From assembly GCF_029867415.1 (NCBI RefSeq), contig NC_081183.1, positions 112,381,061 to 112,445,060 of the forward strand: a stretch of DNA of 64,000 bases. The letters run 5' to 3'. Below are positions 1 through 10,200 of the stretch, piece after piece. The DNA is from Vicia villosa. Taxonomy: Eukaryota > Streptophyta > Magnoliopsida > Fabales > Fabaceae. The notes under the pieces are model-generated. The model was not told where the DNA came from. It made no database searches and saw nothing but the letters and a program-made list of their open reading frames with translations. The first letter of the stretch is position 1. Each line of letters opens with the position of its first letter. Position numbers and translations under genes: made by a program.

Positions 1-757
1 GACTCATTCCCGAAGTAGATTTTACCACAATGTCGTCTATATATACTTGCATGAATGTTTCTATAAAGTCATGGAATATAGAGTTCATTGCTCTTTGGTA
101 AGTTGCCCCAGCATTTTTTAAACCAAAAGGAATTACAACCCATTCGTAAGTGCCTATTGCCCCTGGGCAACGAAACGCTGTCTTGGATACATCATCTTCT
201 GCAATAAAGATCTGATTATATCCTGAGTATCCATCCAACATACTTAGATACTCAAAACCTGCGGCTGAGTCTACCAGCATTTCTGCTACAGGCATGGGAT
301 ATTCGTCTTTAGGAGTGGCTGCATTAAGATCACGAAAGTCTATGCATACTCGTAAAGAGCCATTCTTTTTAATTACAGGTACTATATTGGCAATCCATTC
401 GACATACCTTGTAGTTTGGATAAACTTGCAACGTAAAAGCCTTTCGACCTCTGCTTTAATCTTCGAATGGATCTCTGGCGCGAATCTTCTAGGAGTTTGC
501 TTCACAGGTTTCTTCCCTTCTTTTATTGGAAGCTTCAATTCGACTAGATCCCTTCCTAGACCAGGCATCTCATCATAATCCCAAGCAAAGCAATCTCTAT
601 TTTCTTTCAGCATTTTGATGACCGTTGCTTTTAGTTCTGGCTCTAATTTCGCGCTGATATATGTTATCCTTTTTTGATCCCTGTCTCCGAGGTTTACTTC
701 TTCGACTGGATCTTGGGCTAACATCTTTATATTAGAAGCCATTGGGTCTTTTTCGAA
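1..757 (-). CDS. Ty3/gypsy (Tat-type) pol fragment, pre-RT and reverse transcriptase, partial
   Basis: Read on the minus strand from 757, this is an uninterrupted reading frame running off the window edge. It is collinear with the pol of element B from about 32211 to 32960. It includes the pre-RT region, the RT core and the YIDD catalytic motif of RNA-dependent DNA polymerase near the window edge. No stop or frameshift was seen in about 250 codons, so it is less decayed than much of element B. The gag and protease parts are missing. The fragment starts abruptly one base away from an LTR terminus (759), so it looks like target DNA into which element A inserted rather than the 5' internal part of element A. 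The LTR retrotransposon assignment is firm; the nesting is inference. Confidence 0.85.
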
Positions 758-758
758 C

Positions 759-1756
759 TGTTTACGGTGATTTCCGGTAAACAACCGCTAGTCCTCCAAA
801 CTATAATAAATATGATTTGGTTACTCGCAGGATCGACTAGATTGATCCTAGGACACATAGTCAATTAGATTGTTATCAATATTCTTTAGAACCATGTTCA
901 TGATTCGTTGTCTTCGACAAATGTTATTCGATTGAAAACATACACTTTTAGTGATGACTTGATTATATGTGATTATGACTTTAAAATGTAAACAACGCAG
1001 ATAACGTAACATGCAATTCTGTTTAAATGTAAAGAATCTTAAAACATAAAACTGTTAAAGATCTTGAAAGTAAATAACATGAAAGTAAATAACATGAAAG
1101 TAAATAACATGAAAGTAAAGATACAGTAATGTAAATGACAAGAAGTAAATAGAATGCAAGAATTTAAAGATATTCGAAAACGAAAAGCAATAAAAGATAA
1201 TACTCATGTATTAAGATGGTGGTGTCATACGTACATTTTCTCAGCGAACTCGTTCTCGTTAACGCTTGATACTTGAGTAAATATGTGAGTGATTTGTACA
1301 AAATGAACACACGGAATTCTATCATAAAAACTCCTATTTATACTAGTTTCGACCATAACGGCCCTACGCTAATCCGCTGCCACGTTTCTCATAAGAACTT
1401 CCAGCGATGACATCTGTGAATAAGCAGTTACGCAACTATCTTCGAATTTCAAATCTTCCCGCCTGAGTCCATCTTCGACGCGTGGCAGTATGTTAATAAA
1501 CACTTACTAACAAACACGCTAAATAATAATACTTAAGCAAATTTATAAATTTTGTCTAAGTCTTCGAGGATATGTCCTTCCAATAGCTTTCAGTAGCCAT
1601 TACCTTCATAAAAAACTTAGACGTTTCTTGCTATCGAAACATGGCCATCAGTAGCCATTTTATATTTCTCAGAGATGGTCATCAGTAACCACCTTGCCTT
1701 CGATCATACACTCCTTCGAAGCACATATATTTGTTCAACGAAATCTTCAGCTAACA
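759..1756 (-). repeat. 3' LTR of minus-strand Tat-type element A
   Basis: The minus strand starts TGTTAGCTGAAG at 1756 and ends ACCGTAAACA at 759. It is collinear with the element B LTR at 26767-27723, and both have the canonical TG...CA ends. It is 998 bp against 957 bp. Part of the excess is a 15-bp repeat (tgaaagtaaataaca, about three copies near 1064-1115) that is nearly single copy in element B. A TATA-like box (TATAAATA on the minus strand, 1335-1342) matches the one in the element B LTR. A purine-rich tract lies just upstream on the minus strand, which marks this as a 3' LTR. Confidence 0.88.
1335..1342 (-). promoter_or_regulatory. TATA box of the element A LTR
   Basis: TATAAATA on the minus strand, at the same place in the LTR as the TATAAATA at 27173-27180 of element B. 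It is the expected pol II promoter at the U3/R border. Activity cannot be judged from sequence. Confidence 0.55.
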
Positions 1757-1771
1757 AATTGCCCCCAATAA
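1757..1771 (-). other. Polypurine tract of element A
   Basis: Minus-strand sequence ATTGGGGGCAATT lies directly against the TG of the LTR. A G-run abutting the 3' LTR is where plus-strand DNA synthesis is primed in LTR retrotransposons. It fixes the LTR at 759-1756 as the 3' copy. Confidence 0.65.
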
Positions 1772-1975
1772 ATGCCTGTTTCGAAGATCAACAGAAATAG
1801 GCGTTTTTTGCCATCATAAGATTTCGTCTCTTATTAAATTTTTGATAGTTCCAAGACTACTGACTAAACGTCATAATCATTGATAATCTCTGTTTCCGAA
1901 ACGTCTTGTCATTCTCAAAATGTCTTCTCATAACTTACATTCCCACGTCCTTGACCTTACTTCCTGATCATTACT

Positions 1976-1989
1976 CCTATATACTAGGA
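1976..1989 (+). promoter_or_regulatory. Candidate TATA box for the antisense PMD gene
   Basis: TCCTATATACTAGG lies about 225 bp before the ATG at 2212, between the LTR and the gene, on the gene's strand. The segment 1757-2211 otherwise holds no ORF of note and would be promoter plus 5' UTR. The match to a TATA box is only moderate. Confidence 0.35.
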
Positions 1990-2211
1990 GTAAGGCTGAA
2001 TCTTTTGACCGCCATTGGATTAAATCATCATTCGCTACGTGTCCTTTGGGTTTTACCCAAAAGATTTAAAAAGGATTTCCGTTAAACCTTTAAATACTTT
2101 GGACTTGCATTCTTTTTACAACTTCTCATTCCTATTTCTCCGTCTTCTTCATCAAACAAAGGAACCAACATCTTCAAACTTTTCAAATCTGAATTTCTCA
2201 AAACTCGTCCG

Positions 2212-5200
2212 ATGGCTTCATCTTCCAATGTTCTTCAACCTGCTCTAAAGCTCCAATCCACCACACGGTCTGGTGAACACGAACACATTCCAAACCCTAA
2301 CGTTGAAGAAGTTCGCGCTATCTACGCTTCCCAGGTAATCATACCCTTTGAACTTTCTGGAAAATCTTTTGCTTTTATGGGTCCATTGCCGGGTGAAGAT
2401 AACCAAACCCTAAGTAGGTTCTTCCCTGCTTATTATAAGACTAGGCCATTAGTGAGCAAAGCTAACACAAATGAAGAGGGTTGCTCTCCTTCAGGAGAAT
2501 CTGCTAATGTTGAAGAAACTTCAACCGTAGCCCCTTTGGCTTTGCCAAAAATTAGGTTAAATTATATGACCAACTTTGTGAAAGTGTTTAGGTCACTCCC
2601 TTTAGCCAAAGATCCTGACTTGTACTTTGCCTGGTTAGAAAAAGTAGAGAAAAAGAAAGAATCTGACTGGAAATCGTTAGGAATCTACGATTTGATCCAA
2701 CTATCAAAAACAGGCTTAACATATAACCAACCCATGCTAGTAGCAGCGGTCCATTTCTGGGATGCTTCCCACAACACTTTCCACCTCCCATGTGGAATGG
2801 TCACCCCTACTCTCTTCGATGTAGCTGCGATTACAGGACTTCGACCAACTGGGGAAGACTTCGATCCCACTGAGATGGATGTTGACACAATTGGCTTTAA
2901 TAATTCGACAGTTACTTATACTGCGTTTATCCAACAACATCATGTTACCGCGAACGAAGAAGTCTCTGATGACGAACATATTGCCTTCTTGGCGCTATGG
3001 CTTTCGCGATGTGCTTTCTGCTCAAGATCCATACAAGTTGCAAAGAGATATCTTTGCATGGCTAATCAATTGCATAATGGAAAAAAGCTCAATCTTGGCC
3101 AACTACTTCTGGGATTTCTTTATGAAAACCTTAGCGAAGCTGCAAACCTTACCAAGAATTACCAATCTGGTACCTTACTTTATGCTGGACCTTTCTGGCT
3201 TTTGCAACTGTGGCTAAATGCTACGTTCGAAGCTCATCTTCCGTTTCGAGGGAAAGTCAAGGAGGAAAATGACAAAATCAGGAATCGAACTATTGAAGGA
3301 ACTAGGTTGGCTTACCTGACTCCAAAAGAAGAGCCTGGGAAACTTCAAGAATACTTCTTAGCGTATATGATGATGTTTGCCCAGCGTCGTCAATTCGATC
3401 CGTCTATGGCTCCGTTTGTACATAGAACCAAGGGTCCTGAATGGTTTACTCAGAAATTCCCACCAACATCTCAGGATCAACAAACTGAGCTTATGGAAAT
3501 TTGGGAATCTTTTCTGACTCCAAGGTTGTTCCTCCACCGTCTTCGACCATCGAAAGGGCAATGCATTCTTGTGTGCTATCAACCAAATTTGGTTTCACGA
3601 CAGTTTGGATTGGTCCAAATAAAACCAAAATGCTTATATGAGAAAAGGAGTCATATGTGCTTCCACACCTTATACTTGTCAGAAGAAGAATGTGAAACAA
3701 AAGTTAACAGATATGCTGGCGTCACCAACCTTTCCCCTATTCCTTTCGAACCTTCCTTTTACTGTACACCAGACTTCCATCAATGGTGGACGAATTATTA
3801 TACTTCTCAAATCTTTGATGCTGATAGTTTGACGCAGGAACTAACTGCAGCTTTTGCTGATGTGCAGGAGACTTTTCGTAAAGGTACTACAACTCATATT
3901 AAAGAAATACAAGCTTTCCAAAAATTTTTTGAAACTATCTATAGGCCTGATGATCTTAGTCGGACCGTTCGTGAGGCTGCAATCACTTTGCGCGAAAAGT
4001 TTTCCGCCAAACTGGATAAGTTGAAATTGCCCTCGTATGTTCGACCAGAACTACGTTATGAAGTGGCTTTCAAACTTAATCCTCCAAAATTTCCTCCACT
4101 GCCAAGCGCGGATTTTGGTGTGGCTTTGAGCCCCCCTTTTCCAGATTGGTTTGTGTGTGGCAACGTTTTAAAAGATCTTCAAAACAGTAGTAAAAAACGC
4201 GCTGAACGGGTGGTTCCGACTAAGCATACCTTGGATACTTTCAAAGGACATCTCCATATAGATCTCGAACACGTTCGTGTCTTGACTCCAATACCTGAAG
4301 GTTTGGATTCAGACAATCTTTTCGACTGACTTTTCCTTTTTGGCTGGTATACTAATTTCAGTTTCGACTACAGCTGTTGCTCATAGGAGGAAGATCAAAG
4401 AGACTCCTGCCCAAAAGAATCCTGGGACATCCCAAAGCGACAAACCCAGTGAAAGTGGCTCTCTCAATCCTGATAAAAAGCCTACGGTACGCACCTTTTG
4501 CGTTCTTAATCTTATATAATCTGTAATCAATAGTCCCTTTGCTTATCATCTGTCTTTTCAGAGTTCGAAGCCCCCAACTGGTCCGAAACGGAAAGTTTCT
4601 TCGTCCGCTGCTTCAGATGATGAGGATAAATCTCCTCCTTGCACTAGACAAGGACTTAGGAAAAGACAAAAATCTGCTACTCCTTCGAAAAAGGGAAAGG
4701 GAGCAAGTCCCTCCAAAACTGCTTCTCCTACTGATAAAGCGTCCTCTGAAGATTCCCCTTTGAAAACAACTAGCAACATACTTGTTGTCGAAAGTCACAA
4801 TTCAAGTCCAGATAATATCCAAACCAAGGTCTTTCAGGTTTTTTCGCATATTAACTTGTGACTTTATCTAAATAATGGGATTAACTTTTTTACCTTGTTA
4901 TTGCAGGATGATGCTGGCACTGCTACTTCAGGTTTCAAAGATCCTGGTCTTACCATTGATGTTCCCAAACTCTATGGTAATAATAATCTTTAGCTTCGTT
5001 GACAAACTTGTTACAGGTTTATTCTTATGACTAACTCTGCTTTATCTGACACAGATACTTCTCGAGACAAAGCTCCTGCTCTTTCACCCGTGGTCGAAGA
5101 TGCTCAGCCCATCAACACTATGCTGCCCGATGAACCCGTTGAAGAAAGTCATTCTACTGATGAGTCTCCAGCTACTCATCAAGACAAAAGTTTGGAAGGC

Positions 5201-5434
5201 GAAGATCACGCCCTCTCAGGTAGTGACAATGTGAATCTGCATCCTCATCATAGTGACGACACTGTGTCTGAATCAGATGCTATGGAGGAAACTTCCAAAC
5301 TAGAAAAGCAAAACTTTCAAGAAGCTTCGACTCTTGACACAAAAGCTGATCCTGGGACCACTTCAATGCCTGCCCCTACGCCTTCGGAGCTAGAACAATT
5401 AAAGCATGCTGATCCTCTTAGTTTCTTGAAGATT
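2212..5434 (+). CDS. Plant mobile domain (PMD) protein carried antisense by a Tat-type element; five exons, cut by an assembly gap
   Basis: The gene model is my own. Exons are 2212-4300, 4362-4486, 4562-4828, 4907-4976 and 5055-5434+, all with GT/AG introns and a continuous frame. The open frame running through intron 1 to a TGA at 4327-4329 is probably not the real end: splicing at GAAG|GT joins to the downstream exons, and the same pattern is seen in the element B copy. Exon 1 encodes the PMD fold (aminotransferase-like family, PF10536), with its hallmark tFHLPCG...TLfDVAaitGL around residues 188-213. Later exons are Lys/Ser/Pro-rich, then acidic and Ser/Thr-rich. The lost C-terminus should be a coiled coil, judging from 37133-37500. 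PMD proteins are known both as transposon cargo and as host silencing factors (MAIN/MAIL); the role here is unknown. No stop codon interrupts the visible exons, unlike the element B copy. Confidence 0.75.
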
Positions 5435-5534
5435 NNNNNNNNNNNNNNNNNNNNNNNNNNNNNNNNNNNNNNNNNNNNNNNNNNNNNNNNNNNNNNNNNN
5501 NNNNNNNNNNNNNNNNNNNNNNNNNNNNNNNNNN
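5435..5534. other. Assembly gap of 100 N
   Basis: Exactly 100 N, a conventional length for a gap of unknown size. It interrupts exon 5 of the PMD gene, so sequence on the two sides may not be adjacent in the genome. Confidence 0.98.
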
Positions 5535-5723
5535 AACACGAATTTCCAATCCACATTTCAATTAACACTAATAATTAATACTATCACAAGCTAACTCATA
5601 ATTTATCAACTATGTAGAATTTATTCTTTTCATAATAAATTAAGAAGCCATTATGAGTATACCATCTAACTACACATAGAAGTTTGAACCTTAAAATAAT
5701 CAAAGAAACATATCTATTTATTA

Positions 5724-5776
<53 letters not shown>

Positions 5777-7264
5777 TCACATATTTCCATCAAAAAGTAA
5801 GATGGTAGCTCACATTTCCAATAGAATAAGATGACTAGCCCAATAACACCTCCTATCACTAATATATATGTCTTCACGTTTTATTTAAAAGAAACATATA
5901 TAAAGCTAGTAGCATTAGTCATTCTATCAATGAAGTAAATTATGGTGTTCACATTTTTTTCCAACTAACACCTCAATAGCATATATTATAACCCACCTTG
6001 TTTCTTGAATAAATAACTAGCAATGAATGCCCCTTTCTAATTACTAATTATACTACTACTAAATTGCTGCTAATAAAGCTTGGTAGGTATTCACATGTGA
6101 ACTTTAATAGGCTAGCATCATTAGCCAAGAATAATCGAAAGAAGATGATGGGGAGAACAGTAAAAGTGGCTGTTTTCACATTTTTCTTTTTCAACTACCA
6201 AGAATCATAGTTTTCTTTTCATGGTCAAAGTGCTACAATTTAAGTGGTCCTACATTGTCTTATATACATTAACATGTTATTACGCTGTTACAGTAAGGAA
6301 GTATTACAAGTGGTGTCCATTTCAATTTCCTTTTACTATGGCATTTCTTTTTATTCAACAACAGTGTTGGTGATTCACGTTTTAGGCATTTGGTGCTATC
6401 AACATCATTAGCCAAGTAACAAACTAAAAAAAGGAAAACAATGGAAGAAACAGGACACGTCTTCTATTGGCCAGGAACAGCTACGGTGTGATTTCCAAAA
6501 TCAACCAAATGCTAGTGGCCCACGTTCTACTTAATTATCAGCTAGCAAGTGAATGTATTATTGGTTCATGTTGGATATGAACAAAAGTAATACCAACAGC
6601 CAAGAATGAATAAAGGAACACAAGGAAACAAGTGGGTATGAACGCGACATAAGGCTTACAGTGGGTTGTCCACGACAATCTTTCTTTCATAATATATATG
6701 CCACCGTCAAAGGGACTATGTGTCACATGGATAGCATAGTTCATTTCATTTTTTTTTCTTCAGATTTCACTACAGACAGCACAATAGTAAACTAGCATAA
6801 AGATTTTCAGGTTCTAAATCACAAAGCCAAATCATATTAACTACTCTACCCATCATCCCCATATACTAACCCACAATGATTTGGGATTCTCCCCCTTACC
6901 TCTTGATTTCTCCTCCAAAACCCTAGCTTTCCTCTTCTTGTTCCTCTCCTCCACTTCTATTCTTGAAAACCAGAAAAAGTATAAATGATGTTTCTACCCC
7001 TTATTTCTCTCTTACTATATTTTATTTATCATATTGGGCTTTTAAATTAATAGTACCCCCCAATCGCTTATAACTCTAATAAATAGGCCCAATTAATCTA
7101 ACTCTCTATTAATTTAATTAATTCTATTAAACACAAATGCACTCAAGTTTAATTAATTAAATTAATAATTAAGTCTCATAATAGTTAAATAATTAATTAA
7201 CACACTAAAAATATAAAATATTATAATAAAATAAAAACTATATAAAGAAAAACGGGTTGTTACA
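5535..7264. other. AT-rich non-coding segment, possibly LTR-derived on its right side
   Basis: No gene-like ORF is seen. It holds a (TA)n microsatellite (5729-5772), long A/T tracts and many TTAATTAA-like motifs at 7080-7200. It ends GGGTTGTTACA at 7264, directly against the first satellite monomer. GGGT(T)GTTACA is the kind of inverted terminus many plant Ty3 LTRs have (TGTAACA(A)CCC at the other end), so this may be an LTR or part of one whose far end lies in or beyond the gap. No matching left end is visible. Confidence 0.4.
5729..5772. repeat. (TA)n microsatellite
   Basis: About 22 uninterrupted TA dinucleotides. Confidence 0.97.
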
Positions 7265-10200
7265 ATAAAAGCCTTGAAGTTCGTTAAAATTGCAAAATTT
7301 GGTCCTTTTGAAGATTTTCGTTTGCTATACTACATTAATGTCACGAAGTTCGTCAAACTTACAAACTTTGATATTTTAGAAGATTTTGGTGTGCTAGACG
7401 ACATAACATACAAAAAGTTTGTTAAACTTGAATACATTGGTATTTTACAAGTTTGTCGTGTGTTATACTACATAGAAGTCATGAAGTTATTTAAAGTTAA
7501 AAAATATGGTCTTTTTGAATATTTTCATGTGCTATACTACATAAAATTCACGAAATTCGTTAAACTTAGAAACTTTAGTATATATGAACATTTTTGTGTG
7601 CTATACTTCACACAAGTCACAAAGTTCATTAAACATGCATACGTTGGTATTTGGGAAGATTTTCGTTTGCTATACTTCATAATATTCACAAAGTTCCTTG
7701 ACATGCTAAATTTGGTTTTTTTGATGATTTTCGTGTGCCATACTACATAAAAGTAAAGCAGTTCGGTAAACTTCCAAAATTTATTATATTGAAAGATTTT
7801 CGTGTGCTATACTACATAAAAGTAACAAAATTTGAGAAACTGGCAAAGTTTGGTATTTATGAATATTTTCGTGTGCTATACTACATAAAAGTTATGATTT
7901 TCGTTAAACTTGCAAAACTTGGTCCTTTTGAAGGTTTTCGCGTGCTATACTACGTAAAAGTCACTAACTTCGTTAAAATTGTAAAGTTTAGTATTTTGGA
8001 AGATTTCTGTGTGCTATACTATATAAAAGTCAGGAAATTTGTCACACTTGCACACATTGATATTTTGGGAAAGTTTTGTTTGTTATACTACATTATAGTC
8101 ACGAAGTTCGTTAAACTTGCAAAATTTGTTTTTCTTTGTTGAAGATTTTCGTGTGCTATAATACATAAATGTCAAGAAATTCGATAAACTTGCAAAGGTT
8201 GGAATTTTGACCGATTTTTGTGTTCTATACTACATAAAAGTCACGATGTTTGCTAAACTTACATACATTGGTATTTATCAATATTTTCGGGTGCTATACG
8301 GCATAAAAAGTCACGAAGTTTGTTAAAATTGCAATATTTGGTCCTTTTGAAGATTTTTGTGTGCTATACTACATTAAAGTCATGAAGTTCGTTAAACTTG
8401 CAAACTTTGGTATTTTGGAATATTTTCGTGTGCTATATACTACATAACAAAATAGAAAGTTCGTTAAACTTGAATACATTGGTATTTTGGAAGATTCTCG
8501 TGTGTTAAACTACATAAAAGTCCCGAGGTTATTTAAACTTAAAAGACATGGCCTTTTTAAATATTTTCATGTGCTATACAACATAAAAGTCACAAAATTC
8601 GTTAAACTTGAAAAGTTTGGTATTTATGAACATTTTTGTGTGCTATACTAAATACAAGTCACGAAGTTCGTTAAACTTGCATACATTGGTATTTTGGAAG
8701 AATTTTGTTTGCTATACCACATAATAGTCAAGAAGTTCGTTAAACTTGAAAAATTTGGTATTTATGAACATTTTTGTATGCTATACTAAATACAAGTCAC
8801 GAAGTTCGTTAAACTTGCATACATTGGTATTTTGGAAGAACTTTATTTGCTATACTACATAATAGTCAAGAGGTTTGTTAAACTTGCAAAGTTTGGTATT
8901 TTGGAAAATTTTCGTGTGCTATACTACTCAAAAGTCACTAAGTTCATTAAGCTGGTAAAGTTTGGTATTTTGGAAGATTTTCGTGTGGTATACTCTATAA
9001 AAGTGACGAAATTTTGTTTGACATGCATACATTGGTATCTTGGGAAATTTTTGTTTTCTATACTACATAATAATCACGAAATTCGTTAAACTTGCAAAAT
9101 TTGTTTTTTTGTTGAAATATTTCGTGTGCTATACTACATAAAAGTCATAAAATTTCGTTAAACTTGCAAAGGTTGGTGTTTTGGTAGATATTCGTGTGCA
9201 ATACTACATAAAAGTCAAGAAGTTTGTTAAACTTACATACATTGGTATTTATGAATATTTTTGGTTCCTATATGGCATAAAAGCCTTGATTTTCGTTAAA
9301 ATATCAAAATTTGGTCCTTTGGAAGATTTTCGTTTGCTATACTACATTAATGTCACGAAGTTCGTCAAACTTACAAACTTTGATATTTTGGAAGATTTTG
9401 GTGTGCTAGACTACATAACATACAAAAAGTTTGTTAAACTTGAATACATTGGTATTTTACAAGTTTGTTGTGTGTTATAGTACATAGAAGTCACGAAGTT
9501 ATTTAAAGTTAAAAAATATGGTCTTTTTGAATATTTTCATGTGCTATACTACATAAAATTCACGAAATTCGTTAAACTTACAAACTTTAGTATATATGAA
9601 CATTTTTGTGTGCTATAATTCACACAAGTCACAAAGTTAATTAAACATGCATACGTTGGTATTTGGGAAGATTTTCGTTTGCTATACTTCATAATAGTCA
9701 CGAAGTTCCTTAACAAGCTAAATTTGGTTTTTTTGATGATTTTCGTGTGCCATACTACATAAAAGTAAAGCAGTTCGGTAAAGTTCCAAAATTTATTATA
9801 TTGAAAGATTTTCGTGTGCTATACTACATAAAAGTAACAAAATTTGATAAACTGGCAAAGTTTGGTATTTATGAATATTTTCGTGTGCTATACTACATAA
9901 AAGTTATGATTTTCGTTAAACTTGCAAAACTTGGTCCTTTTGAAGGTTTTCGTGTGCTATACTACGTAAAAGTCACTAACTTCGTTAAACTTGTAAAGTT
10001 TGGTATTTTCGAAGATTTTCGTGTGCTATACTATATAAAAGTCATGACATTTTTCACACTTGCATACATTGATATTTTGGGAAACTTTTGTTTGCTATAC
10101 TACATAAAAGTCACGAAGTTCGTTAAACTTGCAAAATTTGTTTTTCTTTGTTGAAGATTTTCGTGTGCTATACTACATAAATGTCAAGAAATTCGATAAA

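Noticed and set aside
294..578. Plus-strand ORF of 94 codons
   Set aside because: Shadow of the reverse-transcriptase frame on the minus strand.
2039..2248. Short plus-strand ORF before the PMD gene
   Set aside because: No ATG-based or family support. It overlaps the PMD start in another frame and lies in the promoter/5' UTR region.
4301..4329. TGA at 4327-4329 as the natural end of the PMD protein
   Set aside because: A GT/AG intron starting at 4301 removes it, and the frame then continues through four more exons conserved in the second copy. Intron retention could still use it.
759..5434. LTR at 759-1756 as a 5' LTR of the RT fragment (deletion derivative)
   Set aside because: A polypurine tract abuts the other side, and the RT starts exactly at the LTR terminus, which fits nested insertion better. 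Not fully excluded.
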